A stretch of DNA of 64,000 nt from Leishmania donovani (GCF_000227135.1 NC_018260.1:1018553-1082552), one strand, 5' to 3'. Counted from the stretch's first letter, positions 41,645 through 52,003 are shown. The notes: generated by a model from the letters alone, not told the origin. A program made the numbers and translations.

Positions 41645-42373
41645 GTAGGAGTGGGGTGCGCCCCCCCTTCTCCTCTCCACTTCCTCAACCTCAACGCCAC
41701 GGCAACAGGTGCCAAATCGACGGGGCGTCGTTCGGCAACAGAAAGAAGTGTGACTAGCGAAGTAAAAGCTGTGCGTCAACACACACGCACCCGACGGGCA
41801 AATGATATGTGCTGCCCCTCTTCCGTTTTTTTTTTTTCGGGAGAGAGGGGGACATCCGTGTCTGCGGAAACAAGAAAGCATGGGCAAGGTCCGTTGCGTG
41901 AGAGGATTGGTGGTGATGGTGGTGGGGAGGGGAGGGGCGCTGACAAGGGTTAGATGAAGAGAGACGATGATGAGAGAGAGGGAGGGAGATGGGCGCCGCC
42001 GTCGCTCGCCCTCTTCTCTGGTGACATGCGTGCTGGTCGATGCATTCTCACAGTGGGTATGGCTGCGGTCGGAGTACACCCCTTCTGTTTTCCATCTTTG
42101 ACGACGTATACATGACCCAACGCCGCGGCACCGGCTGTGAGCGTTCCTCGCATTGCGGCTTTAGTCGCTCTTCAGGATAGTCGCGACTGCGCTATGCCGC
42201 CCCTCGTCCCCTCCTCCTTCCCCTTCGAACCCTGTTCGGCCCGTCCGTGTCACGAATGCATGCACGGCATCACTCTCTGCATCTCTTCCATCCTAGCTTG
42301 CACTGCCTTTGCTGCACCCAGCTGCACTACAGCTCGCAGTAGCGTTATAACCGACTCCATTGCCCCTTTCTCC

Positions 42374-42375
42374 AG
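42374..42375 (+). promoter_or_regulatory. Candidate spliced-leader acceptor AG for the trifunctional enzyme gene
   Basis: An AG ends TTGCCCCTTTCTCCAG, 107 bases before ATG 42482. Use of this site would exclude the upstream in-frame ATG at 42260. Confidence 0.4.
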
Positions 42376-42481
42376 GTCCTTACTCCCTCGCCTCCGTCCA
42401 TCGTCGGAGCTCCTTATCCCCGCCTTTGTGTTTGTCTTGACGCACTCGTGGGGCACCCCTCCCGTAACAGCTACCCACATA

Positions 42482-45286
42482 ATGAAGCGCATAGAGACCG
42501 TTTCGAAACACCTGCAGGACAATGAGTTTGTCCGCGTCGAACGACGCGGTGGGGTCGGGCTGATCCGCATGTTGAGTTCGGCGCCGCCGCGCTCGCACAT
42601 CGGCGGCTGCATACTATGTGCTCCAATGCGAGCGCAGGTCTTGGGCGCCCTCAAGACGCTAGAAGCCGACGCCGACTGTCGTCTCATTGTGCTCACCTCA
42701 ACCAGTCACCGTTTTTTCTCCAGCGGCATCGATATCGCCAACTTCACGGAGTGCTTCATCTCCGACCCTACCGCGCAGCCGCCTGTGCCATCCTTGTCGG
42801 AGCTGACAGCCGCGGTCGCCATGTGCCCCAAGGTGTGTGTAGCAGTTATTCAGGGTCTGTGCTCGTCATGGGGGCTCGAGCTTGCTCTGGCGGCCGACTA
42901 CCGCATCTGCGAGGTGAACGCACACTTCCGCTTCCCGGAGGTGCGGTTTGGCATCACCCCCGGCGGCGGCGGTGCACAGCGGCTCGTATGCCTCGTTGGC
43001 GTGCCGCACGCGCTGAACATGCTGTGCTACGGCCGCCGAGTGTACGCAAAGGAAGCGCACCAGATCGGCCTCGTTGACGCACCAGCGTACAGCGCCCCAC
43101 ACTTTTGGACGGCGTTGGGAGGGTTCCTCGAGAAGCACGTCACCGCGGCCACTCCCGGCACGCCAGGCGGCCACGGCGAAAAGGCGACCGGCCTGAGCAC
43201 GCTGGAGGAAGCGCGGGCGGCAAAAGCGGTCGCCGTGCACCGCCGTCGCAGCTGCCCGGCGTACGCGAAGCACTCCCTCTTTAACCGCGGCTGGTACGCG
43301 TGGATGGAGCACAAGCTGCGCGAATCTGTGCCGCGCGAGGTTCGGGCTCCGTACCGCGCGATCGAGGCGGTGAAGCTGGCCGTCACGCACAGCTGCCGTT
43401 TCGACAGACGCCGGAGCGTTCCGAGCTCGAACGGTGCCGAGCAAAACGACGCCGCGGCTGCATACACGGCGGCGGAGCGGGCGCTGTTCGAGTCTTGTCT
43501 TCTTCTGCCTGAGACGCAGGCAATGCAGCACCTGATGCGTGCGTCGCAACGGACATCGATGTCGTGGGAGAGGAAATGGATCAGCCAGCAGCGCCCGGTG
43601 CCAGGACTGGCGATTATCAACGATCGCAGTTCGGCAGTGCATGTCGCGGTGAGCCCTCCCGTCTCGGCGGCCTCCGTGTCCGACCTCCATACAGACGACG
43701 GCACGGCGCGACTGGGACTGAAGAAGGTGGCTGTCATTGGTGCCGGCACCATGGGAACGTCGATTGCACTCATGCTGCTGCGGCAGTCGGAGATCGAGGT
43801 CATCTTGGTGGAGGCGGACGCTCAGCGGCAGGCAGTAGCCCGCCATGCCATCGAAGACTACCTGCGCAGCCGTGTCGAGGCACACCGATTATCAAAACAC
43901 CGCTTCGACGACATGCTGCACCGACTGCGCGTGACGGGCAGCTGCATAGCCCCGTTCCCTCCTGTCCTTGCGGATGCTGATCTCGTCTTCGAGTGTGCGC
44001 CGGAGGTTGCGGCGATCAAGCAGAACATCCTCGCCGGCCTCGACTCTGTCTGCAAGCGCTCCACGATCCTTGCAACGGGCTCATCGGCGCAGGACGTGAA
44101 TGAGCTCGCAGCCGTGACGCAGCGCCCTGGTCAGGTGCTCGGCATACACTTCTTCCCCCCCGCAAACGAGTCCCCGCTGGTGGAGGTGATCCGTGGCGCT
44201 GCGACGGAGGGGTGGGTCGTGGAGCGCGTGATGCACCTGTTGTGCCAACTTGACAAGTACCCGATTCTATCTGTTAGTCGTCACGGCTACGTTGGGACTC
44301 GGCTGCTGCTCACCGCCCTCTACCAAGCGTACGCAATGCTGGAGGACGGCTGCTTCCCGCTACAGATCGACAGTGTGCTGCGCAAGGATTTCCACTTCAC
44401 TCGTGGCCTCTTTGAACTGGAGGACATCATGGGCCTTGATGTGATCGCCATGGCGCGCGCCTCCATGATGGCAGTGGCAGCTCGCGCGAGCGGCAGCTCG
44501 GTACCGACGCCCAAGAGGGTAGGCATTGAGCCGAGCGTGCCAAGCGCCTTTGAGCTCAGCAACGCGTGGTGCCCTCCGAGTCGGCCTGTCTTTGACATCC
44601 CAAACGCTCTCGTTGCTGCTGGCGCCCTAGGCCGCAAAACGCGAGAAGGTTGGTACAAGTATTTGACACCGCAGGAGGCAAGTCTGGGGTATCGCCTGCG
44701 CCACCCTATCGCCTCCTGGCTGTGGACCGGATCTGCGCCAAACCGCCTGGGCACCGGCAATACCGCCAAGGACGGATCTGCTGCAGGCGCCACCACCGCT
44801 GCAGGCTGCGCGTCCATGTTGTTGGACGCTTCCACGACACCGTTGGTGGCAGCTTCGAGCGCGGCGTCGCGCGAGCGATACCCACTGGTCAGCTTGTCAT
44901 CTCTTATTCGGCAGCATAACTACTCCATCGAGTACCGCACAATCGACTGCAGCAAGCGGCGTCGCGTGACTCGCCGGCCATTCTGCGAGGAGGAGATCTT
45001 TGAGCGCATCGTGTTCGCCATGATAAACGAGGCGGCCAAAATCATGGCAGACGGCATCGTTACCAACGCGGCTGACATTGACTGCATCTCTGTCTACGGG
45101 TTTGGCTTCCCGGCGTGGAAGGGCGGGCTGTGCTACTACGCGGATCATGTGGCGGGGATCGACAAAGTCGTACGCAAGATGCAGGTGTACCAGCGCGCGC
45201 TCGGCTCGGAGGAGTTTCCGGCGCCGTGTTTGGCGTTAAGGGAGATGCAGGTGAAGGGCATGACGTTTGCCTCCATGTTCAAGTAA
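42482..45286 (+). CDS. Enoyl-CoA hydratase / 3-hydroxyacyl-CoA dehydrogenase (trifunctional enzyme alpha-like)
   Basis: Predicted two-domain beta-oxidation enzyme of the FadB/HADHA type, 934 residues from ATG 42482. The hydratase domain (about 15-260) has SSGIDIAN, GLELALAADYRI with Glu133, and FPEVRFGITPGGGG with Glu153. These are the two acid residues of crotonases. However, the usual Gly-rich oxyanion loop before Glu133 reads SSWG (128-131). The dehydrogenase domain begins at about 412 with VIGAGTMGTS (GAGTMG 420-425, NAD-binding), and the catalytic block is GIHFFPPANESPLVEVIRG with His556. The C-terminal repeat has a conserved FGFPAWKGG-type block near the end. The protein is longer than FadB (about 730) because of insertions at about 360-410 and 740-830. 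The frame is open upstream; an in-frame ATG at 42260 would add a hydrophobic, Arg-containing leader that could target mitochondria. Confidence 0.9.
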   Translation: MKRIETVSKHLQDNEFVRVERRGGVGLIRMLSSAPPRSHIGGCILCAPMRAQVLGALKTLEADADCRLIVLTSTSHRFFSSGIDIANFTECFISDPTAQPPVPSLSELTAAVAMCPKVCVAVIQGLCSSWGLELALAADYRICEVNAHFRFPEVRFGITPGGGGAQRLVCLVGVPHALNMLCYGRRVYAKEAHQIGLVDAPAYSAPHFWTALGGFLEKHVTAATPGTPGGHGEKATGLSTLEEARAAKAVAVHRRRSCPAYAKHSLFNRGWYAWMEHKLRESVPREVRAPYRAIEAVKLAVTHSCRFDRRRSVPSSNGAEQNDAAAAYTAAERALFESCLLLPETQAMQHLMRASQRTSMSWERKWISQQRPVPGLAIINDRSSAVHVAVSPPVSAASVSDLHTDDGTARLGLKKVAVIGAGTMGTSIALMLLRQSEIEVILVEADAQRQAVARHAIEDYLRSRVEAHRLSKHRFDDMLHRLRVTGSCIAPFPPVLADADLVFECAPEVAAIKQNILAGLDSVCKRSTILATGSSAQDVNELAAVTQRPGQVLGIHFFPPANESPLVEVIRGAATEGWVVERVMHLLCQLDKYPILSVSRHGYVGTRLLLTALYQAYAMLEDGCFPLQIDSVLRKDFHFTRGLFELEDIMGLDVIAMARASMMAVAARASGSSVPTPKRVGIEPSVPSAFELSNAWCPPSRPVFDIPNALVAAGALGRKTREGWYKYLTPQEASLGYRLRHPIASWLWTGSAPNRLGTGNTAKDGSAAGATTAAGCASMLLDASTTPLVAASSAASRERYPLVSLSSLIRQHNYSIEYRTIDCSKRRRVTRRPFCEEEIFERIVFAMINEAAKIMADGIVTNAADIDCISVYGFGFPAWKGGLCYYADHVAGIDKVVRKMQVYQRALGSEEFPAPCLALREMQVKGMTFASMFK

Positions 45287-46460
45287 GCGACGGCACGAGG
45301 CTTGCGAGAAGGGCTGGCAGCCGCTTGTTCTGAAAACAGCAGTACTGCGGGAGCGCAAAGCGAAAACATTTTCCTACGAGCGTGCGCGAGCGCCCGGCAA
45401 CCTTCTCGCCCCTCCCTCCCTCCCTCCGTCTTCTTCCCTCGCTACCGTTCGAGCAGCCACCTCATGCGAAGCGGAATCTTACAGAAGATGTGCGCAGGTC
45501 TGCGCATCCTTTCAGTGCCAAAACTGCTCAAACTGCTGCCTTGCGGTTCGCGTTTGTGTATGTGCACGGACGGCACGCGGCGCTCTGGAATGGGAGAGAA
45601 GAAGGGTGCCCAGCTAAGGCGAGACGCCTGACTGCGCTCGTGTTTCCTTGCGCTCTGTGGCGTATCTCACTAGGGCATGTTGAGAATGCGTGCACAAGAG
45701 CCACAAAGGCACTGAGACAGGGGCGGAGAGGGGCAGCACATCGACAGAGATCAACAAGGAAGATGGCGTGTGCGAGCCGGGAGAATCTGAACAGCAAGCA
45801 TACCGAAAAAGAAAATGAGAGAGAGGGCCGGTGGAGGGGCGGGAGCGGGGAGGCGCGCGCGCAAACCTCTTCATAGACATGGCACGCACATCTGGGAGAG
45901 AGGGACAGTGGAGAAGGGCTGGGGAGTAAAACGCGCCTCGGCCCAGGAGTCGTTTCGATGAGCTGGCAAAGGAGGGGAGAGGCAGCGAACATGAAAGGCC
46001 CGCGCTCATGTCGTCTTTGCGGCGACAGCTTCCAGACGTGTGCAGCCTTCTCACCACATGCGAACGGCTGCTCATCACATATTTTTTTTTTTTACTGTGC
46101 GGATTCATATCTCCAGGTTGCATGTGTAGGCGCGAAAAACTGGAGACCCATGTCGGCGGGTGAGATGAAGGGTGCACTCATATCGCACCAGGGCTTTCGC
46201 GATTACTTTTCTCTCGCTCTCGCTCTCTCGCCGCAGCACGCACTGAACTCTTTAGTGTTTCCTTGTGGGGTGCTTCACCTTTCTGCAGGCTGTTGACCTC
46301 GCGCTGATAACAACTCGCTCGCTTTCTCTGTTGCTCTCACTCCGACGCACGCCTCTGACCGTGCTCTCCACACGGCAACATATATTTACGAAGAGAAGCA
46401 CACAAACAACTGCCACTAGCCCCCCTCCCTCCCTCCCACCTCACCTCCGAATCGATAGCG
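45287..46460. other. Intergenic region, 1.2 kb, no gene seen
   Basis: Contains a T-run near 46082-46093 and a CTCTCGCTCTCGCTCTCTCG tract near 46210. Frames here are short and overlapping. A minus-strand frame at 45614-46177 looks like a shadow of purine-rich sequence. Confidence 0.6.
46287..46288 (+). promoter_or_regulatory. Candidate spliced-leader acceptor AG for the MPP alpha gene
   Basis: An AG ends GGTGCTTCACCTTTCTGCAG, 173 bases before ATG 46461. Confidence 0.35.
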
Positions 46461-47912
46461 ATGCTCGCTGCGAGTCGCCTTGCCCGCGGCGTTGCCGAGA
46501 CGGTCACGCGCGAGAGCTTCACCATATCCCGTCTTACGAACGGCCTGCGCGTCATCACATGCGAAGACGGCAACGGCATCACCGGCATGGGGCTTTTCTC
46601 CTTGAACGGCCCCAAGTTCGAGGAGGCGGGGAGCTTTGGCGCTGCGGCGGTGATGGAGTCACTTCCGCTGCGCAGCAACGCGCGCATGACGACCGAGACG
46701 ATTAGCCAGTCGCTCGGTGTCTTCGGCAACGCGTACAAGGTGACCAACAACCGCGAGGCCATGTCCGTCATGCTCATGATGCCGCGCTACCACCAGAAGG
46801 AAGGGCTCGATGTACTGAACGGGATGTGGCTGCACCCAACCGAGAACGACGAGGAGTTCGCCGTGGCGAAGGCGCAGACCCTGCACCGCAGCTCTCTCAT
46901 GAGTCGAGACGCGACGAGCATGCTGTTCGAGCTTGTCCACAAGGCCGGCTGGAGCGGTCGTGGGCTCGGCAACCCGCTCTCCCCGACGGAGCAGCAGCTG
47001 GAACAGCTGACACTGGAGAGGTTCCACGCCTTCCACCGCCGCTACACCACGCCGGAGCGGACGGTGCTGGCGGCGACGGGTGTGGCGGATCACAAGGCGT
47101 TTGTACAGGAAGCGGAGGTGCGGCTGCAGTTCCCTCAATCGACGGCGCCATCCCTCCTTTCGTCTAGCGCAGAGACGGCGAACAAGGCAGCTGCTGCGAC
47201 AGCTCAGCTTCACCCGTACACGGGCGGCTGCGAGTACGTGCAGAACACGACGGCGCCGGAGTCCATGAACAAGTTTCAGGAAAAGAACCTTAGCCACATG
47301 GCCCTCTTCTTCCAGGCCATCCCAATGGCCCACCCCGACTATTTCACCTTCTCGGTCATTCAAACACTGCTGGGCGGCGGCACCTCGTTCAGCTCTGGCG
47401 GCCCTGGCAAGGGCATGCAAACCAAGCTGTTTCGTGAGGTGCTGAACCGGGAGCCGAACCTGCACGGCATGGAGTGCATTACGGCGTGGTACAGCGATGG
47501 TGGCTTGATCGGCCTCTACGGCTCTGCGCCACACGAGCACGTGAGCAACCTCTTAAAGATCATGATTTTCCAGGCGGCGTCGATTAGCCAGCGCATCACC
47601 CCGGTGCACCTGGAGATGGCCAAAAACCAGCTAAGCTCGCAGCTCATCCTGTTGGGGGAGGGGCGTGAACAGTTGCTGAACGACATGGGCTTCAACCTTC
47701 TCGTGCACAACTACACGATTACGCCGCAGGAGACTATTCAGGGCAGCGCTCAGGTGACAATGGCACGTCTCCACGAGGTGAGTGCGCAGCTGGTTGAGCA
47801 CCCGGTGACGTTTGCCGTGTACGGGGAGACGAAGGGGATGCCGGAGTACCATCAGCTAGTCCAGGCTCTGAAGAAGTCGTATGCGTCCCTGAACAAGAGC
47901 ACACCGGCGTGA
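46461..47912 (+). CDS. MPPA: Mitochondrial processing peptidase, alpha subunit
   Basis: Predicted non-catalytic M16 partner that binds presequences for the beta subunit in the mitochondrial matrix. The protein has 483 residues, close to the usual 500 or so. The N terminus looks like a short presequence (MLAASRLARGVAETVTRES) followed by the family start ISRLTNGLRVITCEDG. The place of the HxxEH zinc motif reads LFSLNGPKFEEAGSFGAAAV, without the ligands, so it is not an active peptidase. The glycine-rich loop that marks alpha subunits is present as LGGGTSFSSGGPGKGM from residue 304. A related role as a complex III core protein is the main alternative; the Gly-rich loop favours MPP alpha. Confidence 0.9.
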   Translation: MLAASRLARGVAETVTRESFTISRLTNGLRVITCEDGNGITGMGLFSLNGPKFEEAGSFGAAAVMESLPLRSNARMTTETISQSLGVFGNAYKVTNNREAMSVMLMMPRYHQKEGLDVLNGMWLHPTENDEEFAVAKAQTLHRSSLMSRDATSMLFELVHKAGWSGRGLGNPLSPTEQQLEQLTLERFHAFHRRYTTPERTVLAATGVADHKAFVQEAEVRLQFPQSTAPSLLSSSAETANKAAAATAQLHPYTGGCEYVQNTTAPESMNKFQEKNLSHMALFFQAIPMAHPDYFTFSVIQTLLGGGTSFSSGGPGKGMQTKLFREVLNREPNLHGMECITAWYSDGGLIGLYGSAPHEHVSNLLKIMIFQAASISQRITPVHLEMAKNQLSSQLILLGEGREQLLNDMGFNLLVHNYTITPQETIQGSAQVTMARLHEVSAQLVEHPVTFAVYGETKGMPEYHQLVQALKKSYASLNKSTPA

Positions 47913-48784
47913 GAACGGAGCAAAAAAAAAAAACAACAAAAAATGAAGAAAAGCAACGGAGAGATAGGGCATGTGATGCTGGTAGCTCACTCGGGGAGGG
48001 GGGGAACGAGAGGGTGTTTGACCACGTCGCGCTCTCCGTGACTTTCTTCTTGCCTATGCCTCTTCGCTCATGTGCAGCTGTGAAGTGTGCGTTTGTGTGT
48101 GTGCATATGCGCCCCTTGATTCGCCCTTTTCTATTCTTTTCGCTTGTTTCCATCATCTTCACAGAGAGCAGCTGAAGAATGTGATAGCGAGCCGGCATGT
48201 GGAGTCACCCCCCTTTTCACCCACTACCTCCTCCGTGCTGTTCGCTGGACACGCATGCACGCAGCTCCTGCATGGGGTTTCAGATTCTTTGTGCGCCCAT
48301 CCTTTGGTACGTGCTTGTGCGTGTCGTATATGGTGTTTGTGTTTGGTGCGTATACGTTGGCAGTTGCGGTTAAGCACAAGTTAATGCGCGAGGTAGCAAG
48401 TATAATAATGCGCGGGAGCCCAACCAAAAACAAAAGGCAAATCGAGCACCGTCCTCTGGGCCAAGCCGACAGCAGGGACGCTACACAGAGTCGAGGCTGC
48501 CATGACTTGAAGAGCGTGGCTCCTGTCCATGTGTGTGGGCGTACGCCAGCCACTGCCGCGCCTCCTCCTCCATCCACGGCTATGGTGGCCACGCCATGCG
48601 TCTCCCTTTTCACCTCTTCATCTTCAATTTCAGCGCCCTCCTCAGCGTGTCTTGGAGGGTTCACACAGCAGCGAAGTCAAAAAGAAAACCGCGCCACGGC
48701 TCGCCCCCACCCACAGGACGACAGCACCCAGACAGAAGGAAGCTGCAAGCACGCGGATACGTCGCTGTTGTTGTCGTGCGCATC
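47913..48784. other. Intergenic region, 0.9 kb, no gene seen
   Basis: Starts with an A-run (47924-47945) and contains a strong T/C tract at 48125-48164. A second T/C tract at 48601-48633 precedes the next gene. Confidence 0.6.
48632..48633 (+). promoter_or_regulatory. Candidate spliced-leader acceptor AG for the SRP receptor beta gene
   Basis: An AG ends CTTCATCTTCAATTTCAG, 152 bases before ATG 48785. The earlier strong tract ending in AG at 48163-48164 would give a 5' UTR of about 620 bases. Confidence 0.4.
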
Positions 48785-50263
48785 ATGAGTGTCCTACATG
48801 AGGTGCTGGTCAACGAGACAATCATAGAGGCGGTGCGGGTGGCTCTTGACAAATACACCGCCGAGGGGCATCAGCTCTCCGCAGCAAGCGGTGACGGCGG
48901 CCTCTCCGTGGAAGAAGAGAATTTAATCCGTAGTGGTGTTCTTGCCGGGTTGCAGGATCTCTGCGCAGCCGCCCAGCAGAGTCTCACCCGCATGGCATCA
49001 CTGGAAAACGCCAAGGGGGCGGACGGCGTCGCGCATTTGCGTCCGGCGACAGCAATGACCCCGACCACGCCGCGGGCGTGGAATTCCGCTCTCGCACGAC
49101 TGGGACGCAACGCAACGGCGATGCAAGATGTCGTGCAGCAGGCGGTGTCCAGCATCTGGGCCCATCTGTGCAGCGGTATGAACCGCAAAGGAAACGGTGT
49201 CGAGCTCATCGCCGCCACCGCTGTCTACGCGGCCACCCCGGAGGTGACTCGAGCACTGGAAGCCGCTGCCGCAGCGCAGCACGCTCTTGCAGGGGATGAT
49301 GCCTTGCCAGCGGACGCTGCGTCGCCGATGCCGGCCGGGAGTATTGCCGTGCGTTTAAGCACTTTCTCTTCTGCGGAGTGGGCGTGGCTGTCGGCTACCC
49401 TCGTGCTTGGCTACCTGATTGTGTTCTTTGTGTTTGGGCGTATACTGGGTTTTGGTGCTGTGCTCAACCGGCGGCGGCCGCGGACGACGACGGTGCTGAT
49501 TGGCCTGCCCGGCAGCGGAAAGACGGCACTCTTCGTGCAGCTGGTGCACCATCAGCAGCTCTTCGATTCACGGACAAGTATGCGCGAAAACAGTGGATAC
49601 ATGTGTGCAGCTGCGCAGCATGGCCGCTCCAACAGCACGGCAGGGGTGAAGGTTGTCGACTGCCCTGGGCATCCGCGCCTGCACCAGGGAATGTTGCGCG
49701 CCCTCAATGAAGCCGTCAACGTCGTCGTGGTCATCGACTCCGTCACCGTCCAGGACAATCAACAAGAGGGCGTTGCCGCGCTGGCGGAGTTTCTTTTCAA
49801 TGTTTTGCAGTCACCTGAGTTCTACGGGGTCCGCCGGCTCCTCTTTGCGTGCACGAAGCGCGACGAGGTGATCAGCTACGCCTCCAAGGCGGTGCGCAAG
49901 CTTCTAGAGGCGGCCATGGTTCCCTCGATCGAGTCGCGGAAGAATGCGATGGGCCGCGTGGAGAGCGTACGCGACGGCAACAACGCGGTCATCACCGGGG
50001 AGGGCAAGCCTGGCGGCGGGAGAAGCGGTGGTGGCCGTCGGTACATGCTCTCCTTGGACGGCGCGGACAGCGATGACGGCGGAGGGCAGGCGCCGCCTCG
50101 CCATGGGCCTTTGCGTGGGGCGGCCGGAGCGAGTGCGAAGAGCTTCAGTTTTGACCAGCTGGGGATTCCTCTGGCATTTGTGGACGTGAGCAGCCGGCCG
50201 AACGCGGCGGAGCACAAGTACTCGATCGCCATTGTCGAAGACTTCCTGCTGGGGAACGGCTGA
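48785..50263 (+). CDS. SRPRB: Signal recognition particle receptor, beta subunit
   Basis: Predicted ER-membrane GTPase that anchors the SRP receptor. The 492-residue protein has an extra N-terminal region of about 195 residues. A membrane segment follows at about 199-222 (SATLVLGYLIVFFVFGRILG), then the small GTPase domain. Its motifs are GLPGSGKT (240-247) and DCPGHPRL (Asp292, switch II). The base-recognition motif reads TKRD (357-360), where Asn is usual at the first position. A DSVTVQDNQQEGVAALAEFL block matches SR-beta proteins, and the end (FVDVSSRPN) carries the G5 Ser. A Gly/Ser/Arg-rich insertion sits at about 400-450. I start at ATG 48785 (MSVLHEVLVNE); the frame is open upstream but enters the pyrimidine tract. 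The family normally has 210-270 residues. Confidence 0.88.
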   Translation: MSVLHEVLVNETIIEAVRVALDKYTAEGHQLSAASGDGGLSVEEENLIRSGVLAGLQDLCAAAQQSLTRMASLENAKGADGVAHLRPATAMTPTTPRAWNSALARLGRNATAMQDVVQQAVSSIWAHLCSGMNRKGNGVELIAATAVYAATPEVTRALEAAAAAQHALAGDDALPADAASPMPAGSIAVRLSTFSSAEWAWLSATLVLGYLIVFFVFGRILGFGAVLNRRRPRTTTVLIGLPGSGKTALFVQLVHHQQLFDSRTSMRENSGYMCAAAQHGRSNSTAGVKVVDCPGHPRLHQGMLRALNEAVNVVVVIDSVTVQDNQQEGVAALAEFLFNVLQSPEFYGVRRLLFACTKRDEVISYASKAVRKLLEAAMVPSIESRKNAMGRVESVRDGNNAVITGEGKPGGGRSGGGRRYMLSLDGADSDDGGGQAPPRHGPLRGAAGASAKSFSFDQLGIPLAFVDVSSRPNAAEHKYSIAIVEDFLLGNG

Positions 50264-50966
50264 GGGAGCGGATGTGTCGGCGTTGAAAAGAAAAGAGAAG
50301 TAGACCACAATGACGGAAGGCTGGTGGGTCGGTAAGGAGAGGTAGACGAGGTCGTGCTGACGAGTGTCCCGTGTCGAGAGGGTTTCCCTCGAGTCTTTCT
50401 TTTTGTTGCTGTGTGGAGCACCGGCGCTCTCGAGCACGCCTGTGCGCTCGTGGTTCTCTGCCCCCCCCCCAGTCATGCATCTTTCTCATTTCTGTTGTTT
50501 TTTGATACCCTTGTCGTCGCTGCTGGCGTGGGGGCGCCTCTGTGTGCGTGTTTGTGTGGGCGCGTGCAGAGATGCGCGTTTGGTGGGTGTGGCCTCTTGT
50601 GCATTTCCCGGCTTTCTCCCGTCATTTACGTCCCTCTCTGTCTCTCGTCATCTTGTGCGCATAATTTCTTGTTCTTTGCTGCCCACACCGTTGCTGTGAA
50701 CTTCTCCGCCCTCGCTCCTTCTCTCTCGGTCTCCTTGCGCCTTTTTGGGTCGGCGTACGGGTTCTTTGTGCACGCACGTGCGGATTTCGTGTTGTCATCT
50801 TTTCGTGCACTTGTTGGCTCCTTTCGCATCCTTGTCCACGTACACGTGCTCACATGTCCGTGAGAGCATGACATACGGAACCGGAGTGGCGAAACCCCCC
50901 CAAAAAAACGCCTCTCTACCCTTCCTTACCCCCCCCCCGATGGGGACGGGGGCATGGAAAGGGCAC

Positions 50967-51012
50967 AACACCCTTCGGTGCGTGGTATCGCAGGGTTCAG
51001 TACGCCCATCCT
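50967..51012 (+). mobile_element. Possible truncated SIDER2 5' end
   Basis: The 5' block ACACCCTTCGGTGCGTGGTA followed by TCGCAGGG matches the 5' ends of the elements at 15597 and 18511. The rest of the element is missing; a GT microsatellite follows. With only about 45 bases the call is tentative. Confidence 0.45.
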
Positions 51013-51020
51013 CCTTGTCG

Positions 51021-51044
51021 GTGTGTGTGTGTGTGTGTGTGTGT
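51021..51044. repeat. (GT)n microsatellite
   Basis: About twelve GT units. Confidence 0.9.
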
Positions 51045-52001
51045 CTGTGGCGGCATCTAAAAGCCAAGCCAGTTGCTGTTCCAGTGTTCGTGCATAGCAA
51101 CAAGAGCGAAGAAAAGACCAAACAACGGCAAGGGCACGCGCAGTCCCTACAGTGCGTGCGTGCGTGCAAATGCTTCCAGGGGCTACCGCAAGAGCTCCGT
51201 CATCTATGATGGTACGGGTTGTTGCGTGCGGGAGCACACACTCTTATACACGCACGCATACATGCATACGTAGCTGCCGACGCGATCCTCATCTCTCTCC
51301 CTTGTGTAGCTACCTATGCCGTGCAGCGGTAACGGTGGGTGCTCGACACCCTTTTGCTTTTTTCTTGAATTTCGTTTGCCAGCCAGCCACAGCAAATGGC
51401 GCATGCCGCAGACCGCACCTGCACGCCTCGCTGCTCCGTCTGCATAGACGACGAAGGAGTACACTAAGTCATGTCTGCGCCCGCTGCCAGCGCTCTACGC
51501 CCCTCTTCCACTTCCTCATGCGTGTAAAAGCTCTCTGCTTCTTCCCTCATCTCGTTTTCTTCTTTTTGTTGTTGTGGTTGTTGCTGAGCCTTTGCTGTCT
51601 CGATTTCTCTTGCACCCTTGCGTCGATACACCCGTGCGCCTTGGGCATACTCGATGGCACACAAACGGAAGCCCCGTTTCGTTGCTCTGCGCCTGCTTGC
51701 GCGACTCTCTTTCTCTCGCTCCCTCTCTCTCCTCACCGGCTGCCCATCTCTTCAGTGAGACGTCTTTGTAGCGATCACGGCTGTGAGTGTTTTGTTGACA
51801 GTAGGTCGTGCTGTCGTTGTGGCCAATCTTGCCCCTCGCGATCCGCCTCGGTGTCGCTTCTTCCACTGCCGCCGTGGAGCTGCCCTTTCTTCTCTGTGCC
51901 CGTGCGTACTGTGGTCTGCGGTGCCGTTGGCGTTGCCGAGCCCCATCCGCCACTCGCTGTGGAGATTTACACGGACGCCACCATTTTGTTTGTTTGTTTG
52001 C

Positions 52002-52003
52002 AG
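52002..52003 (+). promoter_or_regulatory. Candidate spliced-leader acceptor AG for the dynein intermediate chain gene
   Basis: An AG ends CCATTTTGTTTGTTTGTTTG CAG, 102 bases before ATG 52105. Confidence 0.45.

Larger units (their letters stand above)
41419..42481. other. Intergenic region, 1.1 kb, no gene seen
   Basis: Holds a (CA)n tract at 41435-41470 and a (GT)n tract at 41622-41644, about 150 bases apart, plus T-runs. The tail is pyrimidine-rich and the frame of the next gene is open through 42137-42481. Confidence 0.6.
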
